Of a stretch of 21,869 nucleotides of DNA, positions 7,409-13,660 are shown piece after piece; the first letter of the stretch is position 1; every line of letters starts with the position of its first letter. Origin of the DNA: Oscillospiraceae bacterium (GTDB lineage Bacteria; Bacillota; Clostridia; Oscillospirales; Ruminococcaceae). The DNA is taken from the NCBI GenBank assembly GCA_029068025.1, contig JAIEDJ010000141.1, positions 1 through 21,869 of the forward strand, written 5' to 3'. The position numbers and the translations under genes are program-made. The notes beneath the pieces were generated by a model. The model saw only the letters and a list, made by a program, of their open reading frames with translations, was not told the origin of the DNA and ran no database searches.

Positions 7409-8197
7409 TTATCCTAAATACTCAAATCGGTTATAGAAATCGTCCTCGTCGGCAAACTTTGAACTTGAGTAACAGTAAAGGTTATAATTTGAATTTCTGT
7501 TTATTCGATAACAAAATCTAATGCTGAAGTCCTCAGTCGGACAAACCTCTTTCCAATATAAATAAAAATCGTAAAACCATCCAAAGTCGCATGGAGCAGG
7601 CTTATCCTCTTCAAATTCCAACAGGAAATCCAGATGTATGCTAATTTCACCGGATGGATATAATAATGTAATGTCCGGATTATATGGAATTCCTTGTGTT
7701 GTAAAGAAATCGTTCAGATAATTTTCACAGATCCTTCTTTTTATTAAAGCGGTTTTGTAACCGTCATTGTCGTAATCGCACTCTCCTTTGCACGCCGAAA
7801 TAGTAAATCTAAGTCCATCCAGTTCATAAATGAAAACATCTGTCTTAGGGATACCCATAAATTGGTAATTTTTAATGGAATTGTAATGCTTTTCAATTAG
7901 CACTGCGTTTGGATAATGCTCCTTGGCATACGCTTTGATCGCCTTCGTATTCATCCGGGCTTGATACTGCTTTGGAGAGAGCATAAGATTTTTGTCAAGA
8001 ATAAAGATCGTCAGCACCGCCGCCGCAATAACGCTTATGATCGTAATAAGCCGTATTTTAAAGCGTTTTTTCTTTTCGGCAAGCCACAAAGCCGTTATCT
8101 CTCCATCGCTGATCGGATTTTCACCCCGGCAGTACGGACAATTATAATTCCCGGTGTCGATCTTCTTTCCGCAGCTTTGACATTTGATCTTCATCAT
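7409..8197 (-). CDS. Zinc-ribbon protein with one membrane helix and an extracellular domain
   Basis: The 262-residue product begins with a zinc ribbon, CQSC (C6, C9) and CPYC (C20, C23), in the cytoplasm. A basic patch EKKKRFKIR follows, then one membrane helix at about 48-67, then about 190 residues that would lie outside the cell. The outer part contains CKGECDYDNDG, several further Cys and many aromatic residues; I do not recognise it. Two tandem ATGs are possible starts (8197 or 8194); GAAAGGA upstream fits either. The gene is noticeably more AT-rich than the genes upstream of it, suggesting a different history. It follows the C_GCAxxG gene by 28 nt with no visible promoter. A membrane sensor role is conceivable but unproven. 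Confidence 0.82.
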   Translation of the reverse strand: MMKIKCQSCGKKIDTGNYNCPYCRGENPISDGEITALWLAEKKKRFKIRLITIISVIAAAVLTIFILDKNLMLSPKQYQARMNTKAIKAYAKEHYPNAVLIEKHYNSIKNYQFMGIPKTDVFIYELDGLRFTISACKGECDYDNDGYKTALIKRRICENYLNDFFTTQGIPYNPDITLLYPSGEISIHLDFLLEFEEDKPAPCDFGWFYDFYLYWKEVCPTEDFSIRFCYRINRNSNYNLYCYSSSKFADEDDFYNRFEYLG

Positions 8198-8225
8198 ATG
8201 ATCCTTTCAATACAACCAAATGACT

Positions 8226-8699
8226 TTACACCTGTTGCGGCGGATTATCCCTGATAAAATCCTCAATCAAGTTTCCGGCGTAACGGCAAAGCTCCGGGCA
8301 CGGACGCTTCTTGTAATATTCCGCGGTGCGCGGCTCGGGTGTGGCGGATTCCTCCGCTTTCTCAAGCCCCAGCAGCTCGCGGCAGATTATGCTCCCGTTA
8401 TCCGAGCGGAATTTCGCGGCGCAGGCGCGTATCTTTTCATACAGATCCTTCTTACCCTCAAGATCTTTAGGCTCGGAATAGCCGTAGAGTGAGCTTAACA
8501 CGAAAACCACTCCCGAGAACGTCCCGCACACCTCGCGCAATCTGCCCATGCCGCCGCCAAAGCCGCTTGACAGCCGCGCTGCGGCGGCTTCGTCAAGTCC
8601 GAGCTCCTTCGCGAACGTCACTGCTATCGCTTGGGTACAGTTGTAGCCCTTGAGGAAATTTTCGTAGGCGATATCGCCCTTTGAAACACTGTCAGCCAT
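8226..8699 (-). CDS. C_GCAxxG_C_C family protein
   Basis: The protein has 157 residues and begins MADSVSKGDIAYENFLKGYNC. Family features: C21 in GYNCTQAIA, glycine-rich SSGFGGGMGR (45-53), C58 in REVCGTFSG (family consensus CGAxxG; Ala is replaced by Thr here), C93, C106, and the terminal CPELC pair (C134, C138). The conserved Cys set suggests a redox or metal/cofactor role, but no biochemical function is established. The start is ATG 8699 with AAGGAGC upstream; longer versions of the frame run back into the GNAT gene and are unlikely. It overlaps the GNAT stop by 8 nt, showing translational coupling. Confidence 0.88.
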   Translation of the reverse strand: MADSVSKGDIAYENFLKGYNCTQAIAVTFAKELGLDEAAAARLSSGFGGGMGRLREVCGTFSGVVFVLSSLYGYSEPKDLEGKKDLYEKIRACAAKFRSDNGSIICRELLGLEKAEESATPEPRTAEYYKKRPCPELCRYAGNLIEDFIRDNPPQQV

Positions 8700-9105
8700 T
8701 ATTCTGTCGCTCCTTGTAAACCATGACCGTTGCTTCGGACTCCTGTTCAAAGCCCAGGCGTTCGTAATATTCAACAAGCGCCTTGTGCTCCGCAACTAAA
8801 AAGAAATGCAGATAATTCCTGTATTTCTCCTTGACTATATGGAGCAGAGCTGAGCCCAGACCGATCCCTTGATATTCGGGATCGACCAGCAGATAGTGAA
8901 CATAAGCGGCAATCTCTCCGTCATCAATGGCGCTTATCAGTCCGACCAGCTTATCACCGTCCCAGGCGGTGTATACTGTATCGCAGTTTTGGAGCGCCTT
9001 TAACAGGCGCTCCGGATATTTGCCGCTTTCCCAATTAACGGAGAGGAACAGTCTTTCAAGCTGCTCCGCCGTGAAGCTCCGCGCGTTGGTGTAATGTATC
9101 GTCAC
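8692..9105 (-). CDS. GNAT family N-acetyltransferase
   Basis: A single-domain GNAT of 137 residues. The acetyl-CoA binding motif A is YLLVDPEYQGIGLGSALL (71-88), with QGIGLG (79-84) as the pyrophosphate loop. The C-terminal beta-bulge region is EYYERLGFEQESEATVMVYK. The substrate cannot be predicted. The start is GTG 9105, which overlaps the stop of the Mrp gene as GTGA; AGAGGAAT lies about 10 nt before. It is translationally linked to both neighbours. Confidence 0.9.
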   Translation of the reverse strand: MTIHYTNARSFTAEQLERLFLSVNWESGKYPERLLKALQNCDTVYTAWDGDKLVGLISAIDDGEIAAYVHYLLVDPEYQGIGLGSALLHIVKEKYRNYLHFFLVAEHKALVEYYERLGFEQESEATVMVYKERQNNG

Positions 9106-9929
9106 TTGCAGAATTCCTCTACAGCGTCCGCGATAGGATCCGCGGCGGTAGTCTCGGTAAGCTCCAACAGACCGCTGTCAACCAGCTTTGCAAGCTCGGG
9201 ATCGATAGGCAGCTTTGCGAGCACTTTAAGATCAAATTTCTTCGCTGTATCGTCAATGTGGCTCTCGCCGAACACGTTGATATGCTTGCCGCAGTCGGGG
9301 CAAAAAGCGTAGCTCATATTTTCAACTAAGCCGATGATCGGAACATTCATCATATTCGCCATTTTAACAGCCTTGCCGACGATCAGAGAAACAAGCTCCT
9401 GCGGCGAGGTAACCACGATAATTCCGTCAAGCGGTATCGACTGGAACACGGTCAGCGGAACGTCGCCCGTTCCAGGAGGCATATCCACGAACATATAATC
9501 CACATCATCCCAGATAACGTCTGTCCAGAACTGCTTTGCCGTACCCGCGATAATAGGACCGCGCCAGATAACCGGGTCGGTATCGTCGGGGAGCAGCAGA
9601 TTCACGGACATTACCTCAATGCCCTTCTTGGTCTTTACCGGGAAAATGGCGTTTTCGTTGCCCTGCGCCTTTTCCTTAAGCCCGAAAGCCTTAGGAACGG
9701 ACGGCCCCGTTATATCCGCGTCAAGTACAGCAGTCTTGAAGCCGCGTCTGTTCATAAGAACAGCGGACAGGCACGTTACCATGGACTTACCAACTCCGCC
9801 CTTGCCACTTACAACACCAATGACCTTCTTAATGTTTGAAAGCTCGTGAGGTTTTTCGATCATGCTCTCGGGCTGACGCTCCGAGCAGCTTGCGGAACAG
9901 CTTCCGCAATCGTGTGTACATTCACTCAT
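9102..9929 (-). CDS. Mrp/NBP35-type P-loop ATPase, Fe-S cluster carrier
   Basis: This family (ApbC/Mrp/Nbp35) carries and transfers Fe-S clusters to apoproteins. The product has 275 residues. The N-terminus holds a Cys cluster, CTHDCGSCSASC (C4, C8, C11, C15), of the spacing C-x3-C-x2-C-x3-C, found in Nbp35-like forms. The deviant Walker A is SGKGGVGKS (41-49), switch I region LDADITGPS (69-77), Walker B MFVDMPPGTGD (146-156), and the CPDC pair (C210, C213) is the bridging cluster motif. It lacks the DUF59 N-terminal domain of longer Mrp forms. The ATG at 9929 follows AAGGAG by about 8 nt. Confidence 0.93.
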   Translation of the reverse strand: MSECTHDCGSCSASCSERQPESMIEKPHELSNIKKVIGVVSGKGGVGKSMVTCLSAVLMNRRGFKTAVLDADITGPSVPKAFGLKEKAQGNENAIFPVKTKKGIEVMSVNLLLPDDTDPVIWRGPIIAGTAKQFWTDVIWDDVDYMFVDMPPGTGDVPLTVFQSIPLDGIIVVTSPQELVSLIVGKAVKMANMMNVPIIGLVENMSYAFCPDCGKHINVFGESHIDDTAKKFDLKVLAKLPIDPELAKLVDSGLLELTETTAADPIADAVEEFCK

Positions 9930-9968
9930 AATAAATTCTCCTTATTTAAATTTGCAGCTTTCCGCACC

Positions 9969-9995
9969 GCATAAACGCGCAAGGCGTGTTTATGC
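9969..9995. repeat. Long inverted repeat between deoB and the Mrp gene
   Basis: GCATAAACGCGC (9969-9980) and GCGTGTTTATGC (9984-9995) pair over 12 bp with a 3-nt loop. The stem is complete with one G-U pair in a + transcript, and has one A-C mismatch in a - transcript. ATAAACGC (9971-9978) can alternatively pair with GCGTTTAT (10011-10018), which overlaps the deoB stop. There is no T-run on either side. Confidence 0.6.
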
Positions 9996-10014
9996 TATCA
10001 CGCGTCCGCTGCGT

Positions 10015-11175
10015 TTATTTAACCAATTCTTTTGCAAAACTCTCACCGTCGACGCTGCCGTCAACTCCGAGCAGTTCAAGCGCCGTTGCTCCGATATCGC
10101 CGAAGCAGTCTCTTGTGCCGAGGTTTCCGGGCTTTATCCGCTTGCCGTATACAAGCACCGGGATATATTCGCGCGTGTGATCGGTTCCGCTGTGGCACGG
10201 GTCGCAGCCGTGGTCGGCGGTGATGATCAGCGCGTCCTCGTGATCCATTTTCTCCATGAAACCGCCCAGCCACTTGTCAAAATCGTTCAGCGCGGCGGTG
10301 TAGCCTTCCGGATCGCGGCGATGACCGTACTGCATATCAAAATCAACAAGATTTGTGAAGCACAGTCCGCTCCAATCCTCGGCTTGATATTTAGAGGTTA
10401 TCTTCATATCGGCGTTGTTTCCGATCTGCCTGTCACAGAGTGTGATACCCTTGCCCGCAAAAATATCATAGATCTTGCCCACGCCGATGACCTCTTTACC
10501 GTTTGCCTTGAGAATATCCAGCGTGGTATCCTTTGGCGGCATTAGCGAGTAGTCATGGCGGCGCGAGGTTCTTGTATACGGGTGTTCGCCCTCGAACGGA
10601 CGCGCGATAACACGTCCTACCGCGTACTCCCCTACCAGCATATCGCGTGCAATCTGGCAGTACTCATAGAGCTTTTCGACAGGAACAACATCCTCATGAG
10701 CCGCGATCTGGAACACGCTGTCAGCAGATGTGTAGACTATCAGTGCTCCGGTCTGCACGTGTTCTCTGCCGTAATCGGCGATAACCTTTGTCCCGGAATA
10801 TGGCAGGTTGCATAGTACTTTTCTTCCGGTTACTTTCTCGAATTTTTCAATAAGCTCTGGCGGAAATCCGTTCGGGAATGTCGGGAACGGTCTCTCGGAA
10901 ACGCACCCCGCGATCTCCCAATGTCCCGTGGTAGTATCCTTGCCCTTTGACTTCTCCGATATTCGCAGAAACGCGCCCTCGGGAGCACTTACCTTCTCCC
11001 CGGCTGTTACTCCGTCAATGTTGAACAGCCCGAGCCTTTGCATATTCGGGACATTCAAGTGACCTGTGCCGAAACAGGAGCGCAGCGTGTTCGCGCCTTT
11101 GTCACCGAAGTCCTCAGCGTCCGGCATTTCACCAACGCCAAAGCTGTCAAGTACTATCAGAAAGATTCTTTTCAT
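10015..11175 (-). CDS. deoB: Phosphopentomutase DeoB
   Basis: DeoB interconverts (deoxy)ribose 1-phosphate and 5-phosphate, linking nucleoside phosphorolysis to DeoC. The product has 386 residues of the alkaline-phosphatase superfamily. Metal and catalytic features: VLDSFGVGEMPDA (D10), GKDTTTGHWE (78-87, containing the phospho-acceptor Thr), VDFDMQYGHRRD and the strongly conserved ADHGCDPCHSGTDHTRE near the end. Most bacteria have a T or other residue where this has the second Cys of CDPCH. The start is ATG 11175, 8 nt after a GGGGG run. It overlaps the preceding unknown gene by 29 nt. Confidence 0.96.
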   Translation of the reverse strand: MKRIFLIVLDSFGVGEMPDAEDFGDKGANTLRSCFGTGHLNVPNMQRLGLFNIDGVTAGEKVSAPEGAFLRISEKSKGKDTTTGHWEIAGCVSERPFPTFPNGFPPELIEKFEKVTGRKVLCNLPYSGTKVIADYGREHVQTGALIVYTSADSVFQIAAHEDVVPVEKLYEYCQIARDMLVGEYAVGRVIARPFEGEHPYTRTSRRHDYSLMPPKDTTLDILKANGKEVIGVGKIYDIFAGKGITLCDRQIGNNADMKITSKYQAEDWSGLCFTNLVDFDMQYGHRRDPEGYTAALNDFDKWLGGFMEKMDHEDALIITADHGCDPCHSGTDHTREYIPVLVYGKRIKPGNLGTRDCFGDIGATALELLGVDGSVDGESFAKELVK

Positions 11176-11635
11176 TATTCACACCCCCGTCCAAAAAGCG
11201 GTAACTCAGCTTTTCGGCAATTATATATGTGACCTCATACCCATTATTCAGCGGATAGCGTTCCTGATAAACTGTCGGATCGAAGCCTGAGCAGTCCGCC
11301 CATACTATCAGCCTGTCATCGCGCGTTTTACCGAGAAGATCGGTGCGAAATTCAAGCGTCGCGTCATACAAATTGCAGAAATAGTTGTCACGAAAACCCG
11401 TAAAACAACACTTCCGCACTCCGCTGAAAAGCAGCTCCAGGCGTTTCCCGAATTGACTGTCAACTCTCATCAACAGTGTATGCGATTCCGAGCCGCCACA
11501 GCCCATCGAGAGCTTTTTATCAACAAAATTACCACTCTGATAGCTAAGCGACACGATACAGCTGTCATGAAAGCCGTAAAACTCGTTCATCAGCGTTTCA
11601 ATATCGCCGTCGGTTTTTATATCGATCCGACACAT
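11147..11635 (-). CDS. Hypothetical protein between deoC and deoB
   Basis: This gives 162 residues and is not recognised. It begins MCRIDIKTDGDIETLMNEFYGFHDSCI and alternates short hydrophobic beta-like stretches (SLSYQSG, LLMRVDS, LELLFSG, YDATLEF, LIVWADC), suggesting a small beta-rich cytoplasmic protein. The FHDS segment and overall length recall small immunity-like or DUF proteins of Clostridia, but I cannot assign one. Seven Cys are present (C2, C26, C46, C76, C77, C87, C115), not in a ribbon spacing. The ATG overlaps the deoC stop (TGATG) and has GGAGAA upstream; the C-terminal 29 nt overlap deoB. Such tight coupling on both sides argues that it is real and expressed with deoC and deoB. 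Confidence 0.83.
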   Translation of the reverse strand: MCRIDIKTDGDIETLMNEFYGFHDSCIVSLSYQSGNFVDKKLSMGCGGSESHTLLMRVDSQFGKRLELLFSGVRKCCFTGFRDNYFCNLYDATLEFRTDLLGKTRDDRLIVWADCSGFDPTVYQERYPLNNGYEVTYIIAEKLSYRFLDGGVNNEKNLSDST

Positions 11636-12285
11636 CAGCCGTTCTCCGTCAGCAGCTTCACAGCGGAGCTTGTGCCAATACGCGAGCAGCCCTCGCTAAT
11701 GAACATTTCAAGATCGGCTTTTGTCTTCACGCCGCCCGCTGCTTTGATCTTTACGTTTTCGCCAATATGCTTCTTGAAAAGGCGGATATCCTCGCTCTTA
11801 GCGCCGTCGGTGCCGAAGCCCGTTGATGTCTTGATAAAGTCGGCATTTGCATTGGTAACGCATTTGCAAAGCTCGATCTTTTCGTTTTCGGTAAGGTAAC
11901 AGGTCTCAATAATTACTTTAAGTATCTTATTTCCGCAAGTCGCCTTTACGTCGGCGATCTCGCGTTCGACTTCAAGAAACTTTCCGTTCTTGACCCAGCC
12001 TAAGTTTATCACCATGTCGATCTCATCTGCGCCGTCTTGTATCGCGGACTTTGCTTCAAAGCACTTGACCGCCGTTGTTGAATATCCGAGCGGAAATCCG
12101 ATCACAGTACAGATGTTCAGTTTCGGGAAATTTTCATGTGCGAACTTTATATAGCTTGCGGGAATACAAACGCTTGCTGTGTGATACAGCAGCGCTTCCT
12201 CACAAAGCTGCTTGATCTGCTCTTCTGTGGCTGTGGCTTTAAGCAGCGTGTGATCTATATACGGAAATATCTCTGAATTTTTCAA
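11635..12285 (-). CDS. deoC: Deoxyribose-phosphate aldolase DeoC
   Basis: DeoC splits 2-deoxyribose 5-phosphate into glyceraldehyde 3-phosphate and acetaldehyde. The protein has 216 residues, normal for the family. Motifs: IDHTLLKATAT (10-20), VIGFPLGYST (61-70), ADEIDMVINLG (86-96, D90), DFIKTSTGFG (149-158, Schiff-base K152) and IKAAGGVKT (180-188, catalytic K181). The start is TTG 12285, giving KNSEIFPYIDHTLL. GGGGGGAG (12291-12298) lies 5 nt upstream; no ATG is available before the conserved N-terminus. It is preceded by a complex inverted-repeat region (12301-12398) that separates it from the U32 gene. Confidence 0.96.
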   Translation of the reverse strand: MKNSEIFPYIDHTLLKATATEEQIKQLCEEALLYHTASVCIPASYIKFAHENFPKLNICTVIGFPLGYSTTAVKCFEAKSAIQDGADEIDMVINLGWVKNGKFLEVEREIADVKATCGNKILKVIIETCYLTENEKIELCKCVTNANADFIKTSTGFGTDGAKSEDIRLFKKHIGENVKIKAAGGVKTKADLEMFISEGCSRIGTSSAVKLLTENG

Positions 12286-12290
12286 ATTAG

Positions 12291-12298
12291 CTCCCCCC
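12291..12298 (-). promoter_or_regulatory. G-run ribosome-binding site of deoC
   Basis: On - the site reads GGGGGGAG, with 5 nt to the TTG start (7 nt from the end of the G-run). It follows the 3' arm of the structured element by only 2 nt, so pairing there could affect access by ribosomes. Confidence 0.65.
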
Positions 12299-12300
12299 TG

Positions 12301-12398
12301 ATACTTATCCCACTTAGAGTTTTCTATAAAAATATAGGTAACTGTACGGAAAGAGCCGCAGTTATTTCAATAATCTAAGGCGGGATTAGTATAAGTAT
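12301..12398 (-). ncRNA. Candidate multi-branched structured leader before deoC
   Basis: On - the outer arms are at 12374-12398 and 12301-12318: TCTAAG/CTTAGA, GGGAT/ATCCC and ATAAGTAT/ATACTTAT all pair, with a 1-nt asymmetry and a 4-nt bulge. Enclosed are hairpin P2 (12340-12363: AACTG-CGG, 6-nt loop, CCG-TA-CAGTT) and hairpin P3 (12324-12337: CTATA, 4-nt loop, TATAG). Together they would fold as a three-way junction ending 2 nt before the deoC SD. The outer arm overlaps the stop codon of the U32 gene. No T-run follows, so it is not a simple terminator. The complementarity is seen in the sequence. A regulatory RNA role is inference; a degenerate mobile repeat is the main alternative. Confidence 0.45.
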
Positions 12399-13648
12399 TA
12401 TATACGTTTGCGAAGCAGTGAGTGCGGCGGTACGTTCACATCGCTCTTTATCGTGATCTTGCTCATCGCGTGACGCGCAACGTCAATCTGTTCACCGTCC
12501 GCTTCATACATAAGTGCCGGTGTGAACTTTATCGGCTCGATACCCGGAGCGAGTATCTCCAACTCGTCATTCAATGTGAAGTAGTTCCGCTGTGTAAGGT
12601 ACATAGTACCGTTTTCGCAGCGGTCTACGGTCGCTACAAAATCAAACTCGCGGACATATCCGCTGTCCTTGAAATACTGCCCGCCGTTGGTGGTCTGAAG
12701 CGGATCCTGAGAACCGCTGCCGTCACTCGGATGCCCGTAGAAGAACCCCGTACAGTACGGGCGGTGACTGATCTTGTTCACCTCGTCAAGCACCCACTCG
12801 GGCGGCGTTTCCCCTCGGAGCACACTGTCAAGCGCCGCTCTGTACGCGTTGGTAGTGACCGCCGAATAATACGCCGACTTGGCGCGTCCCTCGATCTTAA
12901 GACTGTACACTCCTGCGTCCAGTACGTCGTCAAGGTGTTCTATCATGCACATATCACGCGCGTTGAGGATATACGAACCTTCATCATTCTCAAAAACCTT
13001 GTAGAACTCGCCGGGACGCTTTTCCTCCATCAGAAAGTAGTTCCAGCGGCACGGCTGGGCACATTCTCCGCGGTTTGCGTTTCTTCCCGTCAGATACTCG
13101 GAGATAAGGCAGCGTCCCGAAAAGCTCACACACATCGCGCCGTGAACAAACGCTTCTATCTCCATATCCTCGGGGATATTCCGCCGAATGACCTTGATAT
13201 TTTCAAGATCGACCTCGCGCGCCAACACAACGCGCCGAACTCCCATCTTGTAAAGCTCCAGCGCGGTCTTGTAATTTGTGACCCCTGTCTGTGTCGAAGC
13301 GTGTATCGCAACTCCCGGAGCGTATTCCTTTATCATGGAGATCACCCCAACGTCGGCGGCTATGACCGCGTCAACACCCGCGTTTTTTGCCATCGCAATA
13401 AATTCGGGAAACCTTTCAACCTCGCTGTTTGTGGGAACGGTGTTGCAGGTGATGTAGATCCTCACGCCTCTTTCGTGCGCGGTCTGCACGGCTCTGAACA
13501 ATTCCTCTTCATCGAAGTTTTTTGCGCCCGCTCTCATGCCGAAGACTTTTCCGGCGAGGTACACCGCGTCCGCGCCGAAATCCAGCGCGGAACGCAGGCT
13601 TTCCTCATCGCCCGCGGGGGCAAGCAGCTCTGCTTTTAAGGTGTTCAA
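12398..13648 (-). CDS. U32 peptidase-family protein, probable tRNA uridine hydroxylation protein (TrhP-like)
   Basis: The U32 family includes TrhP/YegQ, which takes part in 5-hydroxyuridine formation at tRNA position 34. The 416-residue product has the N-terminal barrel (LLAPAGDEESLRSALDFGAD, 8-27) and the hallmark U32 signature EAFVHGAMCVSFSGRC (165-180) with RGECAQPCRW (193-202). Cys 173, 180, 196 and 200 and C234 (ARDMC) are candidates for Fe-S ligation. The position directly after mltG matches the Bacillus yrrL–yrrO neighbourhood and supports a TrhP-like role over proteolysis. The start is TTG 13648 with GGGGGTGA 4 nt upstream; the SD overlaps the mltG stop. Confidence 0.92.
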   Translation of the reverse strand: MNTLKAELLAPAGDEESLRSALDFGADAVYLAGKVFGMRAGAKNFDEEELFRAVQTAHERGVRIYITCNTVPTNSEVERFPEFIAMAKNAGVDAVIAADVGVISMIKEYAPGVAIHASTQTGVTNYKTALELYKMGVRRVVLAREVDLENIKVIRRNIPEDMEIEAFVHGAMCVSFSGRCLISEYLTGRNANRGECAQPCRWNYFLMEEKRPGEFYKVFENDEGSYILNARDMCMIEHLDDVLDAGVYSLKIEGRAKSAYYSAVTTNAYRAALDSVLRGETPPEWVLDEVNKISHRPYCTGFFYGHPSDGSGSQDPLQTTNGGQYFKDSGYVREFDFVATVDRCENGTMYLTQRNYFTLNDELEILAPGIEPIKFTPALMYEADGEQIDVARHAMSKITIKSDVNVPPHSLLRKRI

Positions 13649-13652
13649 CCTG

Positions 13653-13660
13653 TCACCCCC
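13653..13660 (-). promoter_or_regulatory. G-run ribosome-binding site of the U32 gene
   Basis: On - the site reads GGGGGTGA, 4 nt before the TTG start (7 nt from the end of the G-run). Its first base is the last base of the mltG TAG stop, so termination and restart are adjacent. Confidence 0.6.

Noticed and set aside
9952..10545. 197-codon open frame on + opposite deoB
   Set aside because: Shadow of deoB with no motif; the apparent start lies in the hairpin region and no promoter or SD was seen.
12301..12398. Purine or deoxyguanosine riboswitch before deoC
   Set aside because: A three-way junction is possible, but the conserved junction and loop-loop bases of the purine class are not present, so no known class is claimed.
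12422..13639. 405-codon open frame on + opposite the U32 gene
   Set aside because: It mirrors a clearly homologous gene on -; the translation shows no family motif and an odd composition rich in Arg, His and Val. Codon bias of the real gene keeps the opposite frame open.
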